NCBI GenBank assembly: GCA_964016875.1
Contig: OZ024726.1
Coordinates: 29,749,503 to 29,813,502, forward strand
Reading direction: 5' to 3'
Origin: Fallopia convolvulus
Taxonomy: Eukaryota; Streptophyta; Magnoliopsida; Caryophyllales; Polygonaceae
DNA length: 64,000 nt
This document shows, piece after piece, positions 1-12,800 of the stretch. The notes under the pieces were generated by a model, which was given only the letters and a program-made list of their open reading frames with translations, had not been told where the DNA came from and did not search any database. The position numbers and the translations under genes are program-made. Within the stretch, counting starts at the first letter, position 1; each line of letters starts with the position of its first letter.

Positions 1-1270
1 GATATATAATAAATCCTTAGTTATCATGCTTAAAGGAGCCATCTTGGCGGAATTATAACTAATTATCCGCTTCACTTTTGAAATAATTTTCTAAATAAAA
101 ATTGTTCATTAGCAACAGTTCTCAAAGGTTACCAAATCTCGGATCAAACGGATTAACAACGAATCCTGAGTAATTATTCGAAGTCCTTTACCTGCCAATC
201 GGTATCCGAAACTTGTATTCGCTACAACTGAATATCCTGACGTCCGTTTCTCGAGCGGTTTGAACCTGTGGGACCGTATCAACGTCAAGATTATAAAAAC
301 CATAAATTTAATTAGCAAAGCGGAACCGAAAGGCCCTTACGGTGGCTCCGCAACTAACCCGCTAATTAATTCTGATCATATATACCTTCACTCGAGCCCA
401 TGGCTCGTTTGGCTCGATAGTGACTCGATCCCTGAGCTCGAGGGTGGTCGGGTATTGCCCGGCGGCAGCACCTTGCTGTGGGTGGTGGTCGGAGAGGCTA
501 ATGGTCGCCGACGACGTCACAAATGGCGAGGCAAGGGAGATAGCCGGCGGTGAGGCGTTCTCTCGCCCGAGCCCGTCACTCCGCCTGATTCTTGCTGGTT
601 TGCAGCAGCAACATCACACATGGAAGAAGGGAGGAAGAAGAAGAGATGAGGTGGAGGAGGAGCTAGAGGATGAAGATGGTGGTGGCCGGCGTGAAGGTAT
701 CCCGACTCGTCGTCGTTCTCGTCCAAACTCTCATCTCACTTTCCTTTCTTTGAAAAAATGAATTGATAGACTTTGACTTGGTAGAAGATATGTTACCCCA
801 ATCCGCTGTCTTTGTGGTTCCTTCCTAATTTATAGAAAGAGAAGGCGGTTTACAAAACCAAACCCGTCTCGGAACGGGACTCGCGTTAAAGCGGTAAAAT
901 TATGTACCTCGGATGGAAAAGCTTACTAAACGAAAAACGTCCCGTAAATTATGTAGATCAATAAAACCAATTTTTCATGATTTTATCTTGCTACCTTCAA
1001 TTTTTAAGGTTTCCGTTTCGTATTTTAAATCTTTTGCGGTACATATTTAAAAAGACGGCTTATCCAATAAATATTCGTTTTTCACTGAAAAATCTTAGAA
1101 TTCACACCGATCCATAAAATCATTTCTTTGTGATTTTAGGATATCACCAATAATTTTTCTAGGTTTTAAATTCCAACAAAAATATTGGATTAAGCGTTAA
1201 AACGGACAAAGAGATTAAAAGGATATTCGAGAAAAATTCAAAAATATCCTTAAAAACCGTAGTTATTACA
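1..1270 (-). mobile_element. Ty3/gypsy element A, 3' LTR (cut by window edge)
   Basis: This stretch is nearly identical to about 9298-10566, with small indels. Read on the minus strand it begins TGTAATAACTACGG at 1270, just after a purine-rich tract (AAGGGGGTACTAA) that fits the polypurine tract. It is therefore the 3' LTR of a minus-strand element whose far end lies left of the window. It contains a GC-rich block (about 400-730), unlike its AT-rich surroundings, with a minus-strand ORF at 517-726 that is unchanged in the other LTR. What is seen: a long direct repeat, TG/CA ends and a polypurine tract. The Ty3/gypsy assignment comes from the internal region. Confidence 0.85.
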
Positions 1271-1739
1271 TTAGTACCCCCTTAAAAATGGTTTCGTCCT
1301 CAAAACCAAGGAGAACTCGGATCACAAGGAAGGATAGCATAAACACACATACACACAACCACTACAAACCTATACAGAAGTTTGTACTACCCCCTTAAAA
1401 AAACATGTTGTTACTTCAGCACAAAGCACAAACAACCATTGCTTAGTTACCAACCTCTTCTTTACAACATTTATTAACTTTGGAAAATGACTCAGCATTT
1501 CCTGTTTAGTTTCTCAAGTCTTTTCTTCACCTCCATTTTAGGCCAAGGTAGCCTAATCAAAGGTATTTTTTTCTTATTCACGATTCAACCTGGCCTTTCT
1601 TCACAAGTGTCATTTGGTTGAATATCCATCTCATTATTGTTGAGTACATGAGATATATTGAACGCATACTATCTTAGAAGAATCACAAGGATGACATTAT
1701 AGATAGAATGCAATGAAGGTGGCAATACCAACCGATACG

Positions 1740-2026
1740 CAAGTTTACCAGTTCTTTTCAATATCTCGAAAGATCCAACATAGCTAACATTTACGTTGTT
1801 TCGCTCTCCCCAGCGGAATACGCCTTTCAAGGCGGATACTAGCACCAAAAACGTCGTTCTTTACAATGAAGTCAACATGCTTTCGCTTTAAAACAACACA
1901 CGACTGTTGTTGCTTCTGAGCAGTTAACACCCTTGAACATGTTAGTGCGATATCAGTTGTTGCTCTCTTGGCCAAGTCTAGCCCATGAAGAACCTTGTCA
2001 GCATTTTCATTCCAACAAATTGACAA
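1740..2026 (-). pseudogene. Integrase C-terminal relic of element A
   Basis: The minus-strand frame ending near 1784 reads LTAQKQQQSCVVLKRKHVDF followed by VKNDVFGASIRLERRIPLG. This matches, position by position, the linker and barrel after the integrase core in plant Ty3/gypsy polyproteins (AQSRQKSYAD..., then VGDKVFLKVSP...RFGKRGKLSPRYVGPF). The match continues past the stop into a segment resembling the FEILE...YRLALP stretch. In-frame stops and substitutions show it is dead. Its position next to the 3' LTR is as expected for Ty3/gypsy. Confidence 0.7.
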
Positions 2027-2389
2027 CCAACACTTCCGACCTTATAAAGCCTTAAAAGAGTGATTTCTTGTTCGTGTGATCAAAATTCTTGTATGTGAAA
2101 TCACTCAAACTCAAGCTAACATTCAGTTCACTCCATAAAGCTTGTTGCCACTTCCTTCAAAACTTTGGCATGAACCATCCATCTCAATCAGAGTTAATAG
2201 TCTTCGGAGTTTTATGAAGATGAAATACTTCATACATGAACACCTCAGCTAACTTCTATACTATTTAAGTCAGCTTAAATGCATTAAAAAGAACACTCTA
2301 GATGAGTTTCTTAACAACCTCCATATTGCATCCTTCTTTCATTAAGTCTTGAACGACTAATGACAAGAATCCCTTGTAACATCTTCCTA

Positions 2390-2513
2390 CTTCCATTCTG
2401 AAACAGGAAGAGACTATAACCTTTCATCTGGTCTTCTATGCTCAATCAGGACTTCCAGACAAACCAAACACATCAAAACAAACTCGATGACATTTCGCTT
2501 CATGTCAATCCAT
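2390..2513 (-). pseudogene. Integrase zinc-finger relic of element A
   Basis: The minus-strand translation contains WIDMKRNVIEFVLMCLVC, then IEHRRPDERL, a stop, and SLPVSEWK. This corresponds to the plant Ty3/gypsy integrase zinc-binding region (WWPGMKRDVAEFV..C..CQ..K.EHQRP.G.LQPLPIPEWKW). The two cysteines of the finger are still visible, but a stop follows within the motif. No long frame extends from it. Confidence 0.75.
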
Positions 2514-4149
2514 CAAAAGTTTTATCTTAAATCCTTATACATTTACTTGTTCCAGGATGAACTAATTAAGCAAATAACTATGCCTCCTTTGAAATAAGCT
2601 TTCAAAGCTCATTAACAACAGATACACATGAACAGTTTTGAAACCAAACAATTCATAATCCTGAATAACAAATCCCAGTGTCTTACCTTCTTGATCTTCT
2701 CCATTAATCTTAATCAATAATACTTTTCCATACTACTTTCCCTTGATCTCGTCAACAGATTTTGAATAAAATCCTACGGGATTCACACAACCTTGTTGTC
2801 ATCTAAACTAAACCTTTAGTCCTTCTCAAATTAGTTTCTTTACAAGGATTACTTAAAATCCTTACTCAATTTCCTTTTTGAGATAAAACCTCAGTATTAC
2901 TTTAACCAAGAAAAGGAGATTTGTCCAACACATGACAAGATAATAACCTATCTTGTCCATCCTTTACATCCTTTTCTCAACCAAAACTCAGCTTGGGCAT
3001 ACTGACATCCAAAAGTAGTTATCTCTCTCAACTACTTCGAACTAAACTCTTATGCATTACTATACCAACATATTGGACAATAATACCTTTAGTCCAATAA
3101 TTTCCAACAAAATCGTCTCCATTAACAATTTTCAGTCTTTTTCATTAAAGAACTGTTTAGACTTCACTTAACATTCTGACTTGTTGAACAGCCTAACTCT
3201 TAGATTAAAAACATATCCTCATGTGTCCACTCTCTATATCCAACAACTTATCAGGCTGAGATTGAATAGCAATACTAATTTACATATCCAAACTCCAGAC
3301 CCATTGGAGTTCTGCTTAAAGTCCTCACTTGACTATATTATCTCAAAGAGATTTAAGTTTTCAAGACAACCTGAAAACAAATAACAACTAATGGAGGAAT
3401 TACTAGTACATCCTTTATTCCAAAGAAAGGATTACTACAATACCATTCCTTAGAAAGGGTTCCATTCCAAGAGTTCATATCAACTTACTTTCAAGGGCAA
3501 TTCCGCTAAAAAAAAGGCAATGACTTTCTTAGGTCATGACGTCAACCAAGATGAACTACTAGCAAACTGCTTAGAGATTTCCAATAATCGTTGAGTGAAA
3601 ACAATCCCAAACTTTTAGAGAAGTACGGAGTTACTCCATGCTCTTCAGAGACCAACACAAATTTGTAAAGAATCTTACCAAATTTCTTTACTTATAATCG
3701 AACTGTTTTGGGAAGTTTGACCATACTCCTTAAATGGTATAGGATACCAAGGATGTACTAACTCAAAGGAGTTTTACAAGATACTAGATATAGAAATTGC
3801 TATAATGCAAAAGAAAGCTTACATCTTTTCATCTCGAACAACTACACTTACAAAACTCATATAATTGTAAAACTTATATGATTGCCAAATCATACTAGAA
3901 ACGTTTTATTCTTTACGACCCAAGTTTATCAAATGGTTATTTCAAAATTCCCATCACAACCTTTGTGTAATCATTCCAACCTTGACAAGAAATGTAACTT
4001 CTACAAATTTCTTATTTCGAACTTAAACCTGAGGAATTATGTGATCTAATTCCACCATGAACCTAACCAAGTAGTCAATGAACACTCATTTTATCTCTCC
4101 ATAAACACTGTAAGGGCATCAGTCAATCTGAACGACATCACTATGATAG

Positions 4150-5520
4150 CTAGCATATAGGAGTAGTTAAGATGCATGTTTTATATATGTTTTAGTTAGT
4201 TTTAGGTTAGCTTTTATATAGTTTTTAGGTTTTTGTGTTGTCGGATATTATGCGCTGGTTTGCTCGGTTTTACAGGTTTTTAGGTTCAGGAGCAGCAGCG
4301 GGGCGAGTACAGATGGATCATGGTGGTGATGGACGAGGCAAAGGAGCTAAGGAAGCTAGGACATGCTAGGAGAAGAGCCAAGACAAGGAAGAAGACAAGC
4401 CAAGCATAAGGCAAGTGCTCGGAATTGATCCCGAGCAACGAACCCGCGCATTCCTAACTGGTGGCCAATTGCGCGGGATTGCAAGGAAAGCGCGGCTGCG
4501 CATTTGAGTGTCGAAGTCGCGCATTCGGGCTTTTACACGGACATGACTTTTGGGCCGAGCTCTTAGTTTTGGGCTTCGTATTCGGGCTTTATTGTATTTT
4601 GGCCGAGTTTGGGTGTTAAGATAGACTTGTTTGAGGATATTTTTAGGAGCATATAAATACTTTATGTTAGTTCTATTTTTAATAAAACTTTTGATCATAC
4701 TTTTGGAGGCTAGGGTTTTCTCTCAAGGGAGAACCTTTGAACCTTTGTAAGTTTGATTTTATTTTAATTATGCATTGCTAATTTCCTTTGTGTTTGACTA
4801 GTCATTGAAATCATAGATTGCATAATATTGTGAGGTTTGATTGATTCTCATCAACTTGAATAGGTTTTATTCCCTGTGCTTAATTGAATCAGAATTTATC
4901 TAGGGTTTTGTTAGATTGATCACCTAATATAATTTCTAGGTTAATTTACAACTAATCTGATTAATGGCCGTTCAGGTTGATTGGATAAAGTAGCATCTAT
5001 AATTGTTTGGACCCGTTCGGGCTTTTCAATTGTAGGAGGGAATAAATCCACAAATAACTTAGATGTCTGTTTGCTCTAAGTGTTTGTTTCTATTGATAAC
5101 TTGATTCGTAAAGCTGTCGTTTAATTGAATCTAGACGTTGTTTTAGGTTGTTAAATGATTAGGGTTGTTTAAACTGTTAGTTCTTTCAACTATTTATGAA
5201 GTTTGGGTCATAATCCTTAGTAGGAGTATAATCCACAATAGACTATTCAAGGGAATTGAGAATCGAAAGAATCAATGATCAATAAGCATATCTATGATGG
5301 ATTTAACTAGTTGAACATATTTCTCCCATATATTTACAATCAATATTTGCATTCATACTTAGATTTATTTTGCATATTAGATTAGTTAGTTACTCAATCA
5401 TCCATAAAACCCCCCCTTATTTAGTTACTTGGCACTTAAGTAATAACATTAATACACGAGTCTCTGTGGGATCGACCCTTGCTTACCATTCTACTCAGAT
5501 TGGTTAAGTTAGGATTCTTT
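4150..5520 (+). mobile_element. Probable nested LTR-like insertion inside element A
   Basis: This block differs in base composition from the flanking element A remnants. It has a GC-richer patch with repeated GCGCATTC-type words (about 4440-4530), a TATA box (ATATAAATAC at 4651-4660) and a pyrimidine/AT-rich leader with the word CTAGGGTTTTCTCTC. It ends near GAGTCTCTGTGGGATCGACCC. That last motif recurs at the edge of many plant LTR-derived repeats. I could not identify matching ends or a target duplication, so the limits are approximate. It may be a solo LTR or a non-autonomous LTR element. No coding sequence is evident. Confidence 0.4.
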
Positions 5521-7993
5521 GATAGGCAAACGACTGAAAAATACCTCATCACACTACACCTTTATAATGATTATATCTTCCTCAAAAAGCCATCATAGGA
5601 ATATCTTTTCTTCAACTAATGATAACCCGATCTCAATTCCACTTTTGAAAACACCATGGCCCCTTGCAATTGGTCCAACAAGTCATCATTATAGGACAAT
5701 GTGTTCTTGTTCATAATAATCACTTAATTCAACTCTCAGTAATCAATACACCATCATAGGAAATATCCTTCCTAAGGTCTATACGACTTATAACTTTCGA
5801 TATTGGTCTCATTCCAAACTCCACTTCACTATTATAATCTGCCCCACTCTAAGGTGGTAATCCTTAAAGCTAATCCCATAATAGCATTCACAACTTACAA
5901 ACATCAAGTATATTCTAGATGTGTAGTCTTTCCTTGTCCTCTTGAAAGGCAGATCACTAGTATCCCACATATCCATCATTGTACAACTTGGCAGTCTTTG
6001 CCACCCTCCTTACTAACCTAAATCCTTTGACCCTACTTCTTTGACATACAATCAACTACCTTCTATCTCGGTTCACTCTACAATTCCCCAAACTAACCTA
6101 GATGCTCTGAAGCAACATTCTGATTAGAAGCAACTTTTGTTCCCCTCAAATCTAGAAGAAATCCCATCCAAATGGCTCGAATAACAACAACAATATCTAG
6201 TGGTACTTCAAACTAGGGCGCTACTACTAGTCCACAAACTTTTCCTACAATAGAAGCATCTTTATCCTAGAGTTTTCCATCTTCCACTCCCCACAATAGC
6301 ACACCCAATGTCATTCCTTTATTGACATATCTGTAAAGTTGTCTCAACTTGTTAGTTAACCACTTTGACAAGGATGTTTCCATAGTTCATGTCCTAGACC
6401 ATACTGAGTCCTTCCTCTTCTACCTTTCCTTAAACGACTTTGCAGCAAATGACATCAAAGTTAACACTTACATTATCTTAATCATGTTGTCCATGTATGC
6501 AATCACTATATAGCTTAACATTGTCAAGTCTTTAATCGAATTACATCTCATAATCTTCCTATAATTAATTCCAAAGAAGTTTAACTACTTCTCTTCCTAT
6601 TCTTCACCATGCATTCTCAATTCATTTCCTAAAATAATGCTCACGTTTTCTCAAGTCGAACATCATTCATCTTCAATTATCATTCTTTCTCAAATACAAC
6701 CACCAACAATCTTGAATCTTAAGCACCTAAGCAGATTTCACTCTAGAATTACCTTACTCCTCTTTTTTTTAACCACTTCCTTGATCATCTATCAAACCAA
6801 TACCAAATATTCATTAGAAAACACACCACCATCCAGTTGCAATTCAGAAATTTCAGATTGGGAGGTCGTGGATTTCAGTTCTACGAGAACTTGGGTCGCA
6901 TCTGCAATTGGAGTTTGGATATAACTCGATCTTCCGCTACTTCGGTCACTAAACACAATTCTAACCGACTGCACCCGTCGTATATACACCTTCCATCATA
7001 ACATTCGAGCGCTTTGATAGCTGAATCTTGATCCCTAAAACGGATTCTCGAATAAAATTGAGATCTAGAATCCAATTTTTCTATGCTTTCTAAATTTCCA
7101 ATTCCAGAAAATACTTGATTTAGTACTTCACAAGAAGTTAGGTAATCCTCATAATGTATCTTGACGAGAAACACTCGTACTTGGCTGAAGATGCCTTTGA
7201 ACTCATCCCCAACCTACTTTTCAATAAGCTTGTCAAAGGTACCGCCGATGGTAGCTCATACCCCCAAATCGTGCTGAGCTCTTCATTTCATGTTTCTTTT
7301 CTAAGTAACCTCTGCAATATCTGTTGTGAAGATCAACCTCTACTATTTGTCTATCATAATGGTATTATCTCCGCTTAGACCTTCAAAATAAGGTCCAAGA
7401 TTACTTCCACAACATTATCCTAAGGCTCACTTTTCTTGTATTGTAACTTGTAGGTCAGGTCTAACCTAGCCTTCCTTAGAAAGCTAATGTAAATCATACT
7501 TAATTACTCCATTAGTTGTACTGGCTTTCTTTAACCAAGCATTGATTCAGGTTTAACGCTATCACATCTTCATTCTTCATAGTGTCTACCAATTCCTTCT
7601 CTTGTAGAGGCAATAACATTCCTTATTATGCCATCCTCGAAAACAATTAATATCTACTTTAATTAAACATACATATCTTATATTCCTCAGTAGTATTTTT
7701 AACCCGAGCTCAAGAGCAATTCCTTTACTCCTTCCTCACAATCAATTTTTACTTCTTTTACTTATTAGGACTAATATCCATCAAAATAATCAGTTGTTTT
7801 AATTTCAACAAACAACTATTTCTATTAAACAAACAAAATGTTTACGGAGATCCTCTTGTATGATGATGACGTCTCGACGTGTCTTTCTATCCCAAATGCA
7901 CTATGCCCCAAAAATCAAGTTTTTGTGTAAAAGGAACTCTAAGTTGGACCTCACGTGCTCTATTGTTAGGACCTTTTGCCCTTGTTGTCAACC

Positions 7994-8009
7994 TTGGCTC
8001 TGATACCAA
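7994..8009 (-). other. Primer-binding site of element A (tRNA-iMet)
   Basis: The minus strand reads TTGGTATCAGAGCCAA two bases inside the 5' LTR. This is the standard complement of the 3' end of plant initiator tRNA-Met and fixes the element's orientation as minus. Confidence 0.9.
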
Positions 8010-8011
8010 TC

Positions 8012-10566
8012 TGTAACACCCCATCTTATAATCCGGGTTGTTACCTGGTTGTGGACCACACCTGGGTCCACCAAAACAAGCCTGACAATAAATTCACGAA
8101 CATTGGACCTTGCAACAAAGGCACATCAAGAAAAGCCAAGAAAACATCCAACTTATCATTTTCAAAATGACTCGAAAACCAATGTGAATACAACCGACTG
8201 CTAGCATTGAAGCCAACCTACTGGCTACCAACATTAACTCAAAATTACTATTAACTACACTGTCCTTGCAACTATGGACTCAAGTCCTCAAATCCCTCTA
8301 AGACACGTCACGTCGAGATCGAGCATCAATGTCCAAGAAGTGATCTCCTGGAACATTTCCTTACAAGAATGTTTACCTAAAATATTGGAAGTGGATCACA
8401 TTAGCTAACAATCCTGGTATGGGCCAAACAAGCAAATCAAACATGTAGAACAAAACATAGATTATCAAAATAATGCACTCAGTCATTCATATACATAACA
8501 AACTAATATGCACATCAAAACACGTCATATAGTAATATAGACTAACATATCGATTTCCGAACCAACACTCAATTCCACAATAACAAATAAGCACGAGATT
8601 AATCAATGTAATACTCATGCAACATATATCATAACAACCAGCAACAATTCCTCCATAATCCAAACCATAACCATTCTCCAATTCAGGCAACCCGAACCTG
8701 CCTTTGAAACATGGTACACGGCTAGCGCGCACGCTAAGCTCATGCCCATTTTCTTTCCCATCACCCTTCTTTCCCCGGCTAAGCCTCTACTAGAGCACTC
8801 GCCAAAACAATCAATTTTTGAAGGTGATCTCCACACGCCGCATGACTATGTCCGGGGTCTCTTCTCCATCGACTTGTCCGCAATGATCAAGTTGCACACA
8901 ATAAAAATTATTGAACTATTCCAATAGCTTTCCAATGTGAAAATATAATATGGAATAATATTCCAAAATAGAGTTCCACACATTCAATTTACTAGTTTAA
9001 CACATAACATGATCGCAAGCTAAGTAAGTATAGAAGACTTACCTTGAAGACGAATTCTCTAGGCCAACAAACAATAACTATCACGCAAAGTGGTCCCCTG
9101 TCTAGAACATATAGTTTGTCTCTTCCCCTCGTCTCTGGTCACGACCTAAGGCCACGCTCCTATATACATATATATATATACCCCTCTGTCAAATATAACA
9201 AAAGATTTCTCAACATCGAGCTCTCGGAAACACTTCTTAGTTGTATACTCAAATTCCACAACTTCCTAATCGATAAACGATTTAATTTCCGAATATCGAT
9301 ATATAATAAATCCTTAGTTATCATGCTTAAAGGAGCCATCTTGGCGGAATTATAACTAATTATCCGCTTCACTTTTGAAATAATTTTCTAAATAAAAATT
9401 GTTCATTAGAAACAATTCTTTAAGGTTACCAAATCTCGGATCAAACGGATTAACAACGAATCCTGAGTAATTATCCGAAGTCCTTTATTGCCAATCGGTA
9501 TCCGAAACTTGTATTCGCTATAACTAAATATCCTGACGTTCGTTTCTCGAGCGGTTTGAACCTGTGGAACCGTATCAATGTCAAGATTATAAAAACCATA
9601 AATTTAATTAGCAAAGCGGAACCGAAAGGCCCTTACGGTGGCTCCGCAACTAACCCGCTAATTAATTTCGATCGTATATACCTTCACTCGAGCCCATGGC
9701 TTGTTTGGCTCGATAGTGACTCGATCCTTGAGCTCGAGGGTGGTCGGGTATTGCCCGAGGCAGCACCTTGATGTGGGTGGTGGTCGGAGAGGCTAATGGT
9801 CGCCGACGACGTCACAAATGGCGAGGCAAGGGAGATAGCCGGCGGTGAGGCGTTCTCTCGCCCGAGCCCGTCACTCCGCCTGATTCTTGCTGGTTTGCAG
9901 CAGCAACATCACACATGGAAGAAGGGAGGAAGAAGAAGAGATGAGGTGGAGGAGGAGCTAGAGGATGAAGATGGTGGTGGCCGGCGTGAAGGTATCCCGA
10001 CTCGTCGTCGTTCTCGTCCAAACTCTCATCTCACTTTCCTTTCTTTGAAAAAAATGAATTGATAGACTTTGACTTGGTAGAAGATATGTTACCCCAATCC
10101 GCTGTCTTTGTGGTTCCTTCCTAATTTATAGAAAGAGAAGGCGGTTTACAAAACCAAACCCGTCTCGGAACGGGACTCGCGTTAAAGCGGTAAAATTATG
10201 TACCTCGGATGGAAAAGCTTACTAAACGAAAAACGTCCCGTAAATTATGTAGATCAATAAAACCAATTTTTCATGATTTTATCTTGCTACCTTCAATTTT
10301 TAAGGTTTCCGTTTCGTATTTTAAATCTTTTGCGGTACATATTTAAAAAGACGGCTTATCCAATAAATATTCGTTTTTCACTGAAAAATCTTACAATTCA
10401 CACCGATCCATAAAATCATTTCTTTGTGATTTTAGGATATCACCAACAATTTTTCTAGGATTTAAATTCCAACAAAAATATTGGATTAAGCGTTAAAACG
10501 GACAAAGAGATTAAAAGGATATCCGAGAAAAATTAAAAGATATCCTTAAAAACCGCAGTTATTACA
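8012..10566 (-). mobile_element. Ty3/gypsy element A, 5' LTR
   Basis: This is a 2.55-kb LTR, read on the minus strand from 10566 (TGTAATAACTGCGG) to 8012 (GGGGTGTTACA). The part from 9298 repeats window positions 1-1270 with few differences. The GC-rich block with a conserved minus-strand ORF is present again (9812-10021). Immediately to the right (10567 on) lies a Helitron tail, so element A probably inserted into a Helitron copy. The left target duplication is outside the window. Confidence 0.85.
9161..9180 (-). promoter_or_regulatory. Putative TATA box in the LTR of element A
   Basis: An unbroken TA-rich run followed on the minus strand by a GC-richer segment (GGAGCGTGGCC) lies in the middle of the LTR. 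The position suits the promoter of the retroelement's own transcript. The role is inferred from position and composition only. Confidence 0.35.
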
Positions 10567-10790
10567 TCTTTAGTATTCCAAACAAAAGATAAGATCAAAT
10601 TTAAAATATAACCTTTCATATTCTACTCTCTTTCTCACTATATAAGCTTTTCACTTTTGCATGATCACATCACAATTTCATTCACTACAAAGTAAAAAAT
10701 AAAAGACAATTCTCAAATTGTTGAAAAATGAGGATAAATCAAGAAACCCTTGGAGATGCGTAAAGTAAAAAAAAGTCAATAAACGCTAGA
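10567..10790 (+). mobile_element. Truncated Helitron 3' part
   Basis: The sequence from TTTAGTATTCCAAACAAAAG to AAACCCTTGGAGATG closely matches the last third of the Helitron at 11794-12800 (from about 12515) and the copy ending at 17909. It stops before the terminal hairpin. It begins exactly where element A's LTR ends, so the retrotransposon cut this copy. Confidence 0.65.
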
Positions 10791-11793
10791 TCAGTGAAGG
10801 GTACATACCATCCAAGCAATAAAATTATTTCATTCAGGTTAAAATTCTACAATTTCTATTTCACTATTCTTTTTGTTCTATAGTAATGAAATTAAGTCAA
10901 TGTTTGCGACAATAAACTAAAAAAATATAGTAATTTAAACTAAGTTTTCTATCAATTTAATCTATTGAATTTTAGTTACATTAAATTTTTTTCCTTTAAC
11001 CAATTTTTTTTAATTGGAGATTTGTATTTCTATTATAAAATATTTCAAACTAATGGGTTGTTCACATCTTTCATAATTCTTCAACATCAAACCAATTTAA
11101 TTTTTTAAACCTAACTATTTTATTTCTAATTTTAATCTAATCCCTCTATATGTAGATCTAAAAACCTATAAACTTAAAAAATGACAATTAATTTTCATGT
11201 ACTTAATATGATTTTTAATAATTTTATTTTAACAAACATTTGAATATTATAAATATTTAAATTTGTGGCAGTAAATTGTCATGTAATTAACATTCTTCAA
11301 TATTCAATATACAACATGAAAGTTTCCAAAATCAATATAACATGAAAGTTTTGAAAATTAACAATATTAATTTAACAATGGCCTAAATAATTTAATTATA
11401 TATATACACATTCAATATACATGTATATTTTATCAAATAATAACTCATAATATTCATAGTACTAACAAGAGGATAACTTATTGAAAAAATGAATTACCCT
11501 ATATTCATTGAATGATATACAAATAATAAACATTAGTCGACAACATAAGATATAAATAAAAATTAAAAAAGGAACAAATTTTATTGAATTTTTTTTAAAA
11601 TGGGATTATTCACCATTCTATCTATCAAAAAAGAATTTTAAAAAGAAGTTAAAAAGTTGTAACCATACTTGACCTTGAATAATTCTATCAAAAAAAATAA
11701 AAAGTTGAAAATTTGTAATTATAATTGACCTTCAATATTGAAATTAATTGGATTAATGGCTATTATTATATCAAATAATTTAATTTTAATAAA
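10791..11793. other. AT-rich intergenic stretch, no gene seen
   Basis: Long A and T runs, no ORF of note and no recognisable domain. Scattered words resemble Helitron internal sequence, but I could not align them with confidence. Confidence 0.5.
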
Positions 11794-12800
11794 TCTATAT
11801 CTATTTATCTATTTATATTATATCTTATAAAGAAGAAAAAATTGGCAATCAATGACAATACAATCAATGAAAAATAAAGAGTAAAAATAAAATAAATAAA
11901 TAAAATAAACATGTCATAATATAATTAATGTGTGCCAATAAATTTCCATGCGATTAATTAAAAAATTATTCTTTAAAATTAAACAAATAAAATAAAGTAA
12001 CAAATAAAATAAATATTCCAACACAGCTATCTCTCTATCTATTTTGTGAGTAGTTCACAAAATCTAAAAATAAAGTATTATCTAATGACTAATTGTATAT
12101 TTTAGAACATTTGGTATTACACACAAAAATAACAAAATTAGCATTAATCTTTGAGATTACATCATTTATTTAGCAACTTTGTAGTATCCTTTAATATTAC
12201 ACACAAGACACAACCTTTGATATTAAAATATGAATTTAAAGTCATTAAATTATAATCATTGGTATTACAAATAAAAGTAAAAATAAAGAAGATAAGATCA
12301 ACATTTGGTATTCGAAACAAAAGATAAGATCAAATTTAAAATATAACATTTGACATTATTTAGAAACTTTTGTAGTAACCATTAATATTACACACAACCT
12401 TTAGTATTTCTTTTTTGATAAAACAACCTTTAGTATTTCAATATGAATTTAATGTCATTAAATTATAACCATTGGTATTACAAATAAAAGTAAAAATTAA
12501 AGAAGATAAGATCAACCTTTGGTATTCCAAACAAAAGATAATATCAAATTTAAAATACAACCTTTCGTATTCCACTCTCTTTCTCACTATATAAGCTTTT
12601 CACTTTTGCATGATCACATCACAATTTCATTCACCACACAACAAAAAATAAAAGGCAACTCTCAAATTGTTAAAAAACAAGGATCAATCAAGAAACCCTT
12701 TGAGATGGGTAAAGTGAAAAACAATCTACATTTATATAAACTATAAAATATAAAATATAATCAATGAAAACCCGTGCGATAGCACGGGCCATCCACCTAG
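11794..12800 (+). mobile_element. Non-autonomous Helitron, both ends present
   Basis: The 5' end reads TCTATATCTATTTATC after an A. The 3' end is a perfect 7-bp stem hairpin (CCCGTGC, loop GATA, GCACGGG) at about 12770-12787, then CCATCCACCTAG and a T. Helitrons begin TC, end in a hairpin plus CTRR, and insert between A and T, all of which is met here. The roughly 1-kb body has no helicase ORF. It includes an internal duplication: the block around GAATTTAAAGTCATTAAATT...GATAAGATCAAC occurs near 12230-12300 and again near 12445-12515. Confidence 0.85.

Larger units (their letters stand above)
1271..8011 (-). mobile_element. Ty3/gypsy element A, degenerate internal region
   Basis: This is the internal part of a minus-strand LTR retrotransposon. 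Its primer-binding site is at 7994-8009 and its polypurine tract is at about 1271-1290. No long ORF survives. Two integrase relics remain in the expected order, with the zinc-finger part upstream of the C-terminal part beside the 3' LTR. The order of genes (integrase last) and the sequence of these relics place it in Ty3/gypsy. LTRs of about 2.5 kb that start TGTAA and end GTTACA suggest the Del/Tekay chromovirus group, but I saw no chromodomain. A second element seems to sit inside it at about 4150-5520. Confidence 0.8.
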
